Assembly: GCA_023386455.1 (NCBI GenBank)
Contig: JAEWJO010000522.1
Location: 1 to 14,679, forward strand
Length of the DNA stretch: 14,679 nucleotides
Direction of reading: 5' to 3'
Source of the DNA: Pseudomonadota bacterium
GTDB lineage: Bacteria > Myxococcota_A > Polyangia > Haliangiales > Haliangiaceae
Made by a program: the position numbers and the translations under genes. Under the pieces are notes generated by a model. It worked only from the letters and a program-made list of their open reading frames with translations. It did not search any database and was not told the DNA's origin. Every line of letters begins with the position of its first letter. Positions within the stretch are counted from its first letter, which is position 1. Positions 1 to 6,757 of the stretch are shown piece by piece.

Positions 1-59
1 CGACCATCCTCTCCGGAGATCGCGCGACCGCACGTCGTGTCGCGTACCGCAGCCTCGAT

Positions 60-77
60 GCGACCGTTCGCGGTCGC
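60..77 (-). terminator. Hairpin just downstream of the H1-like gene
   Basis: A perfect 7-bp stem (GCGACCG / CGGTCGC) with a 4-base loop begins 3 bases past the stop codon of the minus-strand gene ending at 80. No T-run follows on the minus strand, so it is not a textbook intrinsic terminator. In GC-rich bacteria such hairpins often mark transcript ends or protect 3' ends. Bases 1-59 show nothing else I can support. Confidence 0.4.
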
Positions 78-79
78 CG

Positions 80-439
80 CTAGCTGTGGTTCGCGTCGGA
101 GTCCTTGCCGAGGAGAGACTTCACACGGCGTGCCGCCCGCGCGATGAGCTTCTTCGGCTTCGCGGCGAGCTTCGCGGTCGCCTTGCGCGCGACCGAGCGG
201 ACGATGCCGCGCTTCGCGCCGGACCTGGCGCCGGCCTTCTTCGCGCGCGCGGTCACGGCGGCCTTGACGCCGGCGGCCTTCGCCGTCGCCTTCGCGCGGG
301 CAGTCGCGGCCGTAGCGCGGGGCTTCGCGAACCGCGCCTCCGCGGCCTCGGCCTTCGCGATCGGCGATTTCGCCGGCGGCGTCGCCGGCTCGGGCTGGTG
401 GAGATGCTTGAGGTGGTTTTTTCTTGAACGGTGGGCCAT
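80..439 (-). CDS. Lys/Ala/Arg-rich histone H1-like protein
   Basis: The product is 119 residues, very basic and low in complexity. A short His/Arg/Lys-rich head (MAHRSRKNHLKHLH) and a Pro-rich linker are followed by Ala-Lys/Arg repeats from about residue 25 to 110, rich in AKA and ARA units. There is no signal peptide or membrane segment. This composition matches bacterial H1-like or AlgP-like nucleoid proteins, which bind DNA through disordered basic tails. That role is inferred from composition, since no folded domain is visible. The ATG at 439 lies 3 bases after the stop of the upstream esterase gene. A GGAG-type ribosome site sits about 10 bases before it, inside the end of the esterase gene, so the two are probably co-transcribed and translationally coupled. 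Alternatively it could be a ribosome- or RNA-associated basic protein. Confidence 0.8.
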   Translation of the reverse strand: MAHRSRKNHLKHLHQPEPATPPAKSPIAKAEAAEARFAKPRATAATARAKATAKAAGVKAAVTARAKKAGARSGAKRGIVRSVARKATAKLAAKPKKLIARAARRVKSLLGKDSDANHS

Positions 440-442
440 GAG

Positions 443-1795
443 TCAAACTCCGCTTGGATACGTCTCTGGCAATTCGTGTGCCTGCGCGAAGTCCTCGGGC
501 TCGTCCACCACGTCGAGGGGCTCGAGCCCGCGCGTGGTGTCGACATGGATGATCACGTCGAGCTCGGCGGCGAGGCGTGCATGCAGGTAGTGGCTCCGCC
601 GCTCACTCTCGGGCCGGTAGACGACGCCGATCGCGCGCTGGAGGAGCCCGGCGCTCCCGCCGATCGCGCGCGCCAGATCGCCGGCCGTCACGTAGAAGCG
701 CGGCAGGCCGGCGTCGTGGAACAACCGCTCCCAGGATCGCTCGAGCGACGGCCGCACGCGCATCCGCGCGGCAGGTTCGTCCCAGTCGTGCGATGCGACC
801 ACGGAGCCGTCGTGTGTCGTGAAGCCGACGAGCGCCGTCTCGCCCGGGTGGCGCTGGCGCAGCAGCTGGCCGAGCGTGATCTGGCCGCCGTCGGCGAGCT
901 CGGTCGCGCGCGCATCGCCGACGTGCGAGTTGTGAGCCCAGATCACGAGCTTCGCCAGCGAGGCATCGTCGTCGGTCTGGCCGAGGTGCTCGGCGAGCAG
1001 GTCGACGGTGTCGGCCATGTGGGTGTCGCGCAGGTTCCACGACGCGCTCTGGCCGCCGAACATCGTGCGGTAGTAGGCCTCGGCATTGCGGACGACGTGC
1101 GCCTGCTGGACCGCATGGAACCAGGCATCGCCAGCCGGCGTGCGACCCGAGCGGGCGAGCTTGCGCACCTGCATCTCGACGAGCTGCGCGACGACCTCGG
1201 TCTCGCACTTGGGACCGATGCCGAGGTGCGCCTGCAGGCCGTACTGCTGCGGGTCGCCGGGGACGTGGTCGAAGCATGCATAGCGCTCGCGAGCGCGCGC
1301 GGCCGACGCGGGGTCGACGTCCTCGAGGTAGTGGATGACCGCCTGCATCGACGAGTGCAGCGAGTACAGGTCGAGGCCGTAGAACCCGGCGTGACGCTGT
1401 GCGGGCAGGTCGGCGTTGTACGCGCGGAGCCAGTCGAGGAACAGCGCGACATCCTCGTTGCGCCACATCCACCGCGGAAAGCGCTCGAAGCCGGCGAGCG
1501 CGTCGACCGCGCTCCGGTCGTCGCCCTGACCGCGGACGTAGCGATCGGCACGCAGGCAGTCGGGCCAGTCGCCCTCGACGACGACGCCGGCAAATCCGTG
1601 CTGGACGATCAACCGGCGCGTGAGCGACGCGCGCAGATCGTAGAACTCGCGCGTGCCGTGACTCGCCTCACCGAGGCAGACGATGCGCTTGTTGGCGACG
1701 AGGTCGACGATGTGTCCGAGGTCGTGCTCGCCGTGGATCGGCCGCGCGATCCCACGGATCGCCTCGGGATCGATGCCGGCGGGAACCTGGACCAT
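443..1795 (-). CDS. Erythromycin esterase family protein
   Basis: This 450-residue protein spans the whole family length. Conserved blocks visible are LGEASHGT (41-48), with Glu43 and His46 matching the catalytic region described for Ere enzymes; VEGDWPD (73-79); the RFPRWMWRN block (105-113); RDTHM (256-260); and WAHNSHVGDA (286-295), with two further His. Family members hydrolyse the macrolide lactone ring (EreA, EreB), but many chromosomal homologues have other or unknown ester substrates, so macrolide resistance should not be assumed. No signal peptide is seen, so it is probably cytoplasmic. It is first in a minus-strand pair with the H1-like gene, 3 bases apart, and is divergent from the gene at 1884. 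The ATG at 1795 starts just before the family's conserved N-terminus. No clear ribosome site precedes it. Confidence 0.9.
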   Translation of the reverse strand: MVQVPAGIDPEAIRGIARPIHGEHDLGHIVDLVANKRIVCLGEASHGTREFYDLRASLTRRLIVQHGFAGVVVEGDWPDCLRADRYVRGQGDDRSAVDALAGFERFPRWMWRNEDVALFLDWLRAYNADLPAQRHAGFYGLDLYSLHSSMQAVIHYLEDVDPASAARARERYACFDHVPGDPQQYGLQAHLGIGPKCETEVVAQLVEMQVRKLARSGRTPAGDAWFHAVQQAHVVRNAEAYYRTMFGGQSASWNLRDTHMADTVDLLAEHLGQTDDDASLAKLVIWAHNSHVGDARATELADGGQITLGQLLRQRHPGETALVGFTTHDGSVVASHDWDEPAARMRVRPSLERSWERLFHDAGLPRFYVTAGDLARAIGGSAGLLQRAIGVVYRPESERRSHYLHARLAAELDVIIHVDTTRGLEPLDVVDEPEDFAQAHELPETYPSGV

Positions 1796-1883
1796 GACTG
1801 CAACTTGGAACGGTGGGACACGCTGTCAAATGTGCGCACGCACTTGCACGCCGCGCGTCGGCGCCCAGTGCTAGAACGAGGCG
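1796..1883. promoter_or_regulatory. Divergent intergenic region, probable two-way promoter
   Basis: These 88 bases separate two divergent genes (start codons at 1795 on minus and 1884 on plus), so promoters for both should lie here. An 8-bp palindrome GTGCGCAC is at 1832-1839. A TTGCAC at 1844-1849 resembles a -35 box, but no convincing -10 box follows at normal spacing. The placement is inferred from gene layout. Confidence 0.35.
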
Positions 1884-2399
1884 GTGAAGAAGTGGCTCGT
1901 CGTCGGAGCGGTGGCGGTCGCGATCGCGGGTGCAGTCGTCGCGATCGTGACGCTGACTCGTGGCGACTCGCAGACCGAGACGCACGACACGGGCGTTCGC
2001 GACGCGGCCGTCCAGGACTTTCGTGCGACGGAGCGACAGGGCATCCGGTCGTTCAACGAGGCCCTGCGCCGTCAGCGCGCGAACGAGATCGACGAGCTCG
2101 AGCTGGCAGCGACGATCGAGCGCGACGTGCTCGTGCCGTGGCGGGCGATGCGGGCGCGCGTGAACGCCGCCCAGGTGACGCCATCGAGACAGGAGCTCTA
2201 CACGACGCTGCGGCGCTACATCGAAGCACGCCAGACTGCGTGGGAGGCCTACGCGACCGCGCTGCGCGCCGGATCCGAAGCCGCAGCACGGCCTCACTAC
2301 GACGTCTATCACCAGAAGAACGACGAGGCGCAGGCAGACGCGAGGACGCTGGGTCAGCTGTTCCGGGCCGGCGGTGCGGTCGCGCCGCCCGCGCCGTAG
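1884..2399 (+). CDS. Membrane-anchored helical protein of unknown function
   Basis: The product is 171 residues. A Lys-Lys N-terminus is followed by one hydrophobic segment of about 20 residues (5-24), best read as an uncleaved signal anchor. The remainder is hydrophilic, rich in Arg, Ala and Glu, and looks helical from about 40 to 155, ending in a short Ala/Pro tail. It should sit outside the inner membrane, facing the periplasm. I recognise no domain. The start is GTG at 1884; it is preferred because it puts the KKWL sequence directly ahead of the membrane segment. A GAGG lies only 2 bases upstream, too close to be an ideal ribosome site. It reads in the same direction as the lipoprotein gene at 2505, about 105 bases downstream. 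Confidence 0.7.
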   Translation: MKKWLVVGAVAVAIAGAVVAIVTLTRGDSQTETHDTGVRDAAVQDFRATERQGIRSFNEALRRQRANEIDELELAATIERDVLVPWRAMRARVNAAQVTPSRQELYTTLRRYIEARQTAWEAYATALRAGSEAAARPHYDVYHQKNDEAQADARTLGQLFRAGGAVAPPAP

Positions 2400-2504
2400 A
2401 CCCAGCCCGCGCCCACAGTCGGGTCCGCCGTGACCCTTCGACGCCGCACGACCCACGAGTTGTCGTGAGGTTGCGCCGGCACGCGGCTTGATGAGGCGTC
2501 CTGC

Positions 2505-2879
2505 GTGCCGCGCACGTGGGCCCTCGGGATCGCCATCGCCGCGAGCGCTTGCGCGAGGCCCGAGCTGTTCACGCCCGCGAGCGGGCCGATCCGCACGAAC
2601 CCCGCGGCGCTCTATCGCGACTTCACGCGCGGCGAGGGTGACCTGCTCGCGAAGTATCGCACCGGCGTGACGCTGACCGGATCGATCAGGTCGGTCGGCG
2701 AGGGCGAGCACGACGAGCCGATCGTGATGATGGATGTCGACGGCCGGAACATGCTGTCGCTCGACTTCGCCGACCCGGTGGCGGCGCGACGGATCGCGGC
2801 GGGTGATCGCGTGACGGTGACGTGCCGGATCGGCGGCGCGACCGGCGCGCTCATGATGGTGACGAGCTGTGTTCCGTAG
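2505..2879 (+). CDS. Putative lipoprotein, OB-fold tRNA_anti-like domain
   Basis: The 124-residue product starts at GTG 2505 with a GAGG ribosome site 8 bases upstream. The N-terminus is short and weakly hydrophobic, ending in AASAC, a possible lipobox with lipidated Cys16. Residues about 35-124 resemble the OB-fold 'tRNA_anti-like' family: a Y-x-x-N/D-type helix region, then beta strands with VTLTGSI (55-61), an IVMMDVDG strand (73-80), GDRVTVTC (100-107) and a final VTSC (119-122). The family is typically 110-150 residues and secreted. Its ligand is unknown, and the tRNA name reflects fold only. Cys107 and Cys122 could form a disulfide. The 3' end overlaps the convergent gene at 2851 by 29 bases. 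Confidence 0.65.
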   Translation: MPRTWALGIAIAASACARPELFTPASGPIRTNPAALYRDFTRGEGDLLAKYRTGVTLTGSIRSVGEGEHDEPIVMMDVDGRNMLSLDFADPVAARRIAAGDRVTVTCRIGGATGALMMVTSCVP

Positions 2880-3117
2880 CGTTCGCGGTCTTCTCGTTGC
2901 GATGCGCACCGCGGATGTTGATCGCGGCGAGCGCGACCTGCAGCACGATCAGGGCGTACGCCTTCGCGTGAAATCCCCACACGACCCACGCGACGTTGCT
3001 CGCGAGGAACACCCAGAACCCGATCGCCCGCTTCTTCGCGCTCCGCGAGCCGACGAGGTACGCCGCCGCGACGGTGATCACCATCGCCGGCCACTGGAGT
3101 GCGTCGAGGAGATCCAT
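2851..3117 (-). CDS. Small multi-pass membrane protein (PnuC/PQ-loop-like)
   Basis: The product is 88 residues from ATG 3117. Three hydrophobic helices are visible: about 9-24, 33-49 (including FWVFLASNVAWVVWGF) and 53-68, followed by a hydrophilic tail rich in Ser, Asn and Glu. The Trp-rich second helix and the NIRG ending of the third recall short PnuC-like or SWEET-like membrane proteins often annotated as hypothetical or 'amino acid transporter'. At 88 residues it could only form a transporter as an oligomer. Its substrate cannot be told. It lies 101 bases downstream of the histidine kinase stop on the same strand and may be co-transcribed. It converges with and overlaps the lipoprotein gene by 29 bases. 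Longer upstream extensions of the frame are low-complexity and run through the kinase gene, so they were not used. Confidence 0.7.
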   Translation of the reverse strand: MDLLDALQWPAMVITVAAAYLVGSRSAKKRAIGFWVFLASNVAWVVWGFHAKAYALIVLQVALAAINIRGAHRNEKTANATEHSSSPS

Positions 3118-3218
3118 GATCAGCGTTCTAGCCCTCGGAACCGCCCAGGCGCAGCGCCGCGTCGAGGACGCACCCACCGGTCGCGGGTGAGAGTGGAGGC
3201 GCCGAGACCATGCGAAGT

Positions 3219-4724
3219 CTAGCTGCGCCCCGGCAGGCTCTCGACGAGGCGCTGAAGCTGCCCCAGATCGATCGGCTTGACGAGATGCTCTGCGAAGCCG
3301 GCCTCCGCCGAGGCGCGCCGATCGCTGTCCTGGTCGCGCGCGGTGACCGCGACGAAGTGAAGGTGTCCGACGCGCTCGCGCAGCCGGCGTGCGAGCTCCC
3401 AGCCGTCCATCACGGGCAGACCGATGTCGAGGAGCGCGACGTCCGGCTCCTTCTCGCGCGCCAGGTTGAGCGCGATCGGACCGTTGTGCGCAACGATGAC
3501 CTCGTAGCCGAGCTGCTCGAGCGCGCCCGCGAGCGCGCGAGCGGTATCGTCGTTGTCCTCGACGAGCATGACGCGCTTGCGGACGCTCGACGCCATCGCG
3601 ATGCGGCCCGCCGCGACCTCGACCCCGGCGGCGAGCGGCAGGTCGATCACGCACTGGGTACCGTGACCGAGGCCGTCGCTCTGGAGCTCGATCGTGCCGC
3701 CATGCAGCTCGACGAGCCCGCGCGCGATCGCCAGGCCGAGTCCGAGACCGCCGGAGGCGCGCTCGGAGCGAAACACCTCGAACGCTCGATCGAGCTCGGT
3801 GCGCGCGATGCCGGCGCCGCGATCGACGATCGAGATCCGGGCGCGCTCGGGGCCGGCGACCGCCTCGAACACGATCGGCGAGCCGGAGTCGCTGTGCTCG
3901 ATCGCGTTCGTGAGGATGTGGGCGAACACGCGGGCGAGCCGTTCGCCGTCGGCGTCGATGACGAGCCCGGTCCGCGAGACGCGAACGTAGACCTTCGCGT
4001 TCCGCTGCTTCACGAGCGGCGCGACGAGCTCGGTCGCGCGATCCGCGAGCGTGGCGAGCTCGATCGGCTTGCGGTGGATGACGAGCGTGCCGCGCGCGAG
4101 CCGCGAGACGTCGAGGAGGTCGTCGACGAGCCTCGTCAGATGGTCGAGCGCGCGCTGCATGAGCTCGACCTCGTGCGAGGGTTCGCGCAGCTCGAAGACC
4201 TGCATCGTGGTCGAGAGCGCCGAGAGCGGGTTGCGGAGCTCGTGACCGATCAGTGACAGGAACTCTTCCTTCTCCGCGCGCTCGACGCTGGCGTCCTCGT
4301 CGGAGTCCGAGTCAGCTTCGGTGAACGAGCACACGATGCCGTCGACCGTGCCGCGCTCGCCGACGAGCGGAGCGAGCCGCAGGCCGTCCACCTCGAGGAC
4401 GGTCGCTTCCGCACGGACACGCTCGGCGACCATCCGGATCGTGCTCCATCGCTCGCCGAACAACTCCGGAGCGTGGCGTCCGAGCGCACCTGGATGCTGA
4501 CTCCCGATCACGGGAATGCATGCATCGTTGTAGAGGACTACTTCCTGTGGTCCCCACCACACCTGCATTGGCGATCTCGACGCCAGACACGTCGTCACGG
4601 CGATGCGCAGCGCGACGGGCCACCCGTCGAGCGGGCCGAGCTCGTGGCGCGTCCAGGCGGCTGTACGGACGAGCTCCGCCATACCGCTGGTTCCGACGAC
4701 GAGGCGCTCGGAAGTACTTTGCAT
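3219..4724 (-). CDS. Hybrid sensor histidine kinase / response regulator
   Basis: The product is 501 residues from ATG 4724. Domains in order: an N-terminal PAS-like segment (about 15-100) with the GPxxxWPxxL and WGPxxVLYNDA signatures of soluble hybrid kinases; a dimerisation/phosphoacceptor domain with SLIGHELRNPLSALS, His161; a GHKL ATPase domain with N box HILTNAIEHS (Asn273), DRGAGI (Asp301) and GGLGLGLAI (about 325-334); and a C-terminal receiver (about 385-500) with VEDNDD, phosphoacceptor Asp433 in LLDIGLP, Thr461 and Lys483. There is no membrane segment, so it senses cytoplasmic signals or a partner. No output domain is present, so phosphate probably passes onward to another regulator. 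An in-frame ATG at 4775 would start 17 residues earlier, but it would nearly abut the divergent gene at 4784 and lacks family similarity. Confidence 0.93.
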   Translation of the reverse strand: MQSTSERLVVGTSGMAELVRTAAWTRHELGPLDGWPVALRIAVTTCLASRSPMQVWWGPQEVVLYNDACIPVIGSQHPGALGRHAPELFGERWSTIRMVAERVRAEATVLEVDGLRLAPLVGERGTVDGIVCSFTEADSDSDEDASVERAEKEEFLSLIGHELRNPLSALSTTMQVFELREPSHEVELMQRALDHLTRLVDDLLDVSRLARGTLVIHRKPIELATLADRATELVAPLVKQRNAKVYVRVSRTGLVIDADGERLARVFAHILTNAIEHSDSGSPIVFEAVAGPERARISIVDRGAGIARTELDRAFEVFRSERASGGLGLGLAIARGLVELHGGTIELQSDGLGHGTQCVIDLPLAAGVEVAAGRIAMASSVRKRVMLVEDNDDTARALAGALEQLGYEVIVAHNGPIALNLAREKEPDVALLDIGLPVMDGWELARRLRERVGHLHFVAVTARDQDSDRRASAEAGFAEHLVKPIDLGQLQRLVESLPGRS

Positions 4725-4783
4725 ACCGAATACAAAACACCACGCTTTCGTGGGATAGGCAAAAGGTCTCGGCACGCCTCACC
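4725..4783. promoter_or_regulatory. Divergent promoter region with short inverted repeat
   Basis: Fifty-nine bases lie between the kinase start and the cpYpsA-like gene start. They are noticeably more A/T-rich than the surroundings, as expected for promoters. A perfect 5-bp inverted repeat with a 4-base spacer (CCACG CTTT CGTGG, 4740-4753) sits in the middle and could be a small operator. On the minus strand TTGCCT followed 17 bases later by TGTTTT is a weak -35/-10 candidate. Confidence 0.4.
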
Positions 4784-5260
4784 ATGTTGGTCATCATTCA
4801 TTCGGGACAGACAGGCGTCGAGCGAGGGGCACATCGCGCGGCGGTCACCCACGGAATCTCGATCGCCGGCTTCATGCCGCTCGACAGGCGCGACGAGCTC
4901 GGGCCGGTGCCGGCCGAGATCGCCGAGATGCTCACACCGTGCTTCGATCGCGGCCCGCGGCAGGCCGTCAAGGCGAACATCGCGCTCGCGACGGGCGTGC
5001 TGCTGCTGGTGCCGGATGCGGCGCATCCGACGAAGTTCACCGCGATCGCTGCGGTGATGCAGGCGCTGCGCAGCGCGCGTACGCCGTCGATGATCTGCGA
5101 TCCGCAGACGAACCTCGACGACATCGTCCAGTGGGTTCGCCGGCTGCCCGAGACCTCGGGCTCGGTTCGCGTGTTCATCACCGGACTGCGCGCGACGCGA
5201 TGGGCCGAGGGCGAGGCACTCGCGCGCCGGATGGTCGGCGCCGTCGCGATGGCCGAGTAG
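4784..5260 (+). CDS. cpYpsA / putative molybdenum carrier-like SLOG protein
   Basis: The product is 158 residues. The N-terminus IIHSGQTGVERGA matches the glycine-rich nucleotide-binding loop of the circularly permuted YpsA (SLOG superfamily, 'putative molybdenum carrier') family, whose usual form is SGGQTGVDRA. Here one Gly of the pair is absent. A GFMPLDRR segment (29-36), the ALATGVLLLVP strand (about 67-77) and a C-terminal strand VRVFITGLRATRW followed by a GEALARRMV helix (about 126-148) fit the family order. SLOG proteins bind nucleotides or nucleotide-derived ligands. The molybdenum role is inherited from a structural annotation and is not shown. The ATG at 4784 begins just before the first strand; an AAAAGG 18 bases upstream is too far for a good ribosome site. 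The gene is divergent from the kinase, and its stop is 2 bases from the convergent gene at 5263. Confidence 0.7.
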   Translation: MLVIIHSGQTGVERGAHRAAVTHGISIAGFMPLDRRDELGPVPAEIAEMLTPCFDRGPRQAVKANIALATGVLLLVPDAAHPTKFTAIAAVMQALRSARTPSMICDPQTNLDDIVQWVRRLPETSGSVRVFITGLRATRWAEGEALARRMVGAVAMAE

Positions 5261-5262
5261 CG

Positions 5263-5778
5263 TTAGCGCTCGCGGCGGCGGCTCATCCGGTGGCCGCAGT
5301 TCTCGCAGCGGTCCTCGTCTTCTTCGCGCGAGACCGACACGAACTGGTGGTCGTAGTCGATCCGACTGCCGCGGAGGCTCGGGTGGCCAAACCGTTCGTC
5401 GCGCGTCGTGTACGCGTGCGGCCGCCGATCGGGCCAGCCGAATCGATCGTCGCTCGGCTCGAGCTCGTCGTCGCGGCGGCGCGAGACCTCGTGCACGTAG
5501 TAATCGTCGGTGCCGCGCTCGTCGCGGTAGTAGTGCGCGCGCTCGCTCTCGCGGTCGTCCGGGCGGTCACGCATCGCGGGACGCGGATGGCCGCGGTGGC
5601 CGACGTCGTCGCGCATCACCCGTTCGTAGTCGTGCGATTGCCACGGGTCGCTCGACGGAGCCAGATCGCGCTGCTCGTGGCGGTACACGTGCTCGTCCGG
5701 ATCGTCTTCCCGCCACCGCTGAGGTTGGTCACGCCACTGACGTTCTTCGAATCGACCGATGCCGTAACGCGGTGCCAT
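5263..5778 (-). CDS. Arg/Asp-rich disordered protein with CxxCxH tail
   Basis: The product is 171 residues from ATG 5778, with a strong GGAGG ribosome site about 8 bases upstream. Most of it is hydrophilic and probably disordered: roughly half the residues are Arg, Asp, Glu or His, with scattered Tyr and Trp. No hydrophobic core, signal peptide or membrane segment is visible. Near the C-terminus (residues 158-163) CENCGH could be half of a zinc-binding site, so metal binding might need a dimer or partner. I recognise no named family. The composition might suit nucleic-acid binding or stress-related assembly, which is only inference. The frame extends upstream to 6108 without a stop, but that part overlaps the divergent small gene and lacks a ribosome site. 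It diverges from the 57-residue gene at 5872. Confidence 0.7.
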   Translation of the reverse strand: MAPRYGIGRFEERQWRDQPQRWREDDPDEHVYRHEQRDLAPSSDPWQSHDYERVMRDDVGHRGHPRPAMRDRPDDRESERAHYYRDERGTDDYYVHEVSRRRDDELEPSDDRFGWPDRRPHAYTTRDERFGHPSLRGSRIDYDHQFVSVSREEDEDRCENCGHRMSRRRER

Positions 5779-5871
5779 CTCGCTGCCTCCAGGTGTGCTC
5801 TGGAGCCCTGCGACGGCTGTGCCACCGCGACACAACTCGGGAAAGGCATTGCACACGCGTTGCAAGGCGAG
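5779..5871. promoter_or_regulatory. Divergent intergenic region with TTGCA inverted repeat
   Basis: Ninety-three bases separate the starts of two divergent small genes, so promoters for both are expected here. TTGCA (5849-5853) and TGCAA (5861-5865) form a 5-bp inverted repeat with a 7-base spacer, right before the ribosome site of the plus-strand gene. It could be an operator or a leader hairpin masking translation. No clear -10/-35 pair was found. Confidence 0.35.
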
Positions 5872-6045
5872 ATGTCCATGCCACGCAAACAGCGCTTCAA
5901 GCCCAGCCGCAAGCCGCAGCAGACCCAGGGCACCGTTGCGAGCCCGCAGGTCGATGATCGCAAAGATATTCAGTCCGAGCAGGAAATCGGCCGTGCAGCG
6001 CCCGGCAACGAGGGCATTCGCGATATCGAACCAGACAAGGGCTGA
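5872..6045 (+). CDS. Small charged protein of 57 residues, unknown
   Basis: The product is 57 residues from ATG 5872 (55 if the second ATG at 5878 is used). An AAGG/GAG-type ribosome site lies just upstream and fits either start. The N-terminal third is basic (PRKQRFKPSRKPQQ), and the rest is polar and acidic, with repeated Asp/Glu-Ile and Gln, ending in IEPDKG. It has no hydrophobic segment or cysteine and is probably disordered. Support for a real gene comes from the ribosome site, an 8-bp hairpin 5 bases after the stop, and Lys/Gln/Ile codon use unlike the random frames of this GC-rich DNA. I do not recognise the family. It diverges from the Arg/Asp-rich gene, so the two may share regulation. 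Confidence 0.65.
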   Translation: MSMPRKQRFKPSRKPQQTQGTVASPQVDDRKDIQSEQEIGRAAPGNEGIRDIEPDKG

Positions 6046-6049
6046 GCGA

Positions 6050-6069
6050 GCGCGTCGATGACGACGCGC
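6050..6069. terminator. 8-bp perfect stem hairpin between convergent genes
   Basis: GCGCGTCG and CGACGCGC form a perfect 8-bp stem around an ATGA loop, beginning 5 bases after the TGA of the plus-strand small gene. The convergent universal stress protein gene ends at 6124, so the hairpin could serve both strands. No T-run follows on either strand. The rest of 6070-6123 shows no feature I can support. Confidence 0.5.
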
Positions 6070-6123
6070 GGCTGCGCCACGAGCGCATGACCGTTCGCTA
6101 GCTCTCACCCGAGGAGCACGGTC

Positions 6124-6723
6124 TCACCACATCGTGCCCCCGCCGGTCCACGTCGATGTCGGCAGGAATGTCGTCGCGAGCGTGACGCGGTCGGGTGCGC
6201 TGTGAGCGGTGCAGAACCACGATTCACCGTCGGTCTCTGCACGGACACGTACGCATTGCGGACACTGCGGGACATCGACCGCGCGGTCGACCAGCGTCAC
6301 CGCCAGCGTCGCGCACGGTGCGTTCTCGAGCACGCGGTGCGCCGTCGACCCGAGCGTCCCGAGCGTACGGTGACTGCCGAACCGCCCGACGACGACGAGG
6401 TCGGCGTCGATCTCGTTCGCGAGGTTGACGATCTCCTCGTGCGCCTTGCCCGAGCGTACGTGGAGCCGCGCGCGCCAGTTCTCGCCGCGCTGGCCGAAGG
6501 TCTCGAGACCCTGCAGCGTCAGCTGCCCGAGCGCGGCCTGGGCGCGTTCTACCTGCTCGTCTCCGCCGCCGTGTTCGAGTACGTGAAGGAAGTGGAGATC
6601 GGGAGAGTCATGGCGCGCGGCCTGATCGAGTGCGTGCTCGAGAACGATCTCGGCGTACTCAGACAAGTCGAGCGCGATGACGATTCGATAGTGATCGCGC
6701 TGCATGCTCGTGAAGCGCTGCAT
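6124..6723 (-). CDS. Universal stress protein (UspA family) with Cys/His tail
   Basis: The product is 199 residues from ATG 6723, with GAGG 8 bases upstream; an internal ATG at 6705 is a weaker alternative. The Usp fold is seen from about residue 12: IVIALDLSEYAE (first strand and Asp19), FLHVLE, and the nucleotide-binding stretch VVGRFG...LGSTAHRVL (111-132). The canonical Gly-x2-Gly-x9-Gly-Ser spacing is one residue shorter here (x8), so ATP binding is likely but not assured. After the domain (about 148 on) comes a tail CPQC...WFCTAH (Cys154, Cys157, Cys171, His174) that looks like a compact zinc site. Usp proteins act in the cytoplasm in stress tolerance. The gene lies 34 bases downstream of the esterase gene on the same strand. 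Confidence 0.88.
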   Translation of the reverse strand: MQRFTSMQRDHYRIVIALDLSEYAEIVLEHALDQAARHDSPDLHFLHVLEHGGGDEQVERAQAALGQLTLQGLETFGQRGENWRARLHVRSGKAHEEIVNLANEIDADLVVVGRFGSHRTLGTLGSTAHRVLENAPCATLAVTLVDRAVDVPQCPQCVRVRAETDGESWFCTAHSAPDRVTLATTFLPTSTWTGGGTMW

Positions 6724-6757
6724 CACGGGTGCCTCGCGGATGCGAGCTTGTCCGTCG

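Noticed and set aside
443..1795. Macrolide resistance gene
   Set aside because: The family match is good, but chromosomal Ere homologues often act on other substrates and nothing nearby suggests a resistance element or mobile DNA.
431..2491. 686-codon open frame on the plus strand opposite the esterase gene
   Set aside because: It is antisense to a clear erythromycin-esterase gene and translates to Arg/Val/Ala/Asp-rich nonsense without domains. Long antisense frames are expected with strong GC bias at third positions.
4725..4775. Upstream ATG extending the histidine kinase by 17 residues
   Set aside because: It would use up most of the divergent control region, and the added residues have no similarity to the kinase family.
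5849..5864. Possible sigma-54 promoter before the 57-residue gene (TTGCAC-N5-TTGCA)
   Set aside because: The invariant -24 GG is TG here, and the predicted start would fall at about 5875, inside or after the initiation codon.
5779..6108. N-terminal extension of the Arg/Asp-rich protein to 6108
   Set aside because: The ATG at 5778 has a strong GGAGG site, and the extension lies antisense to the 57-residue gene and its terminator.
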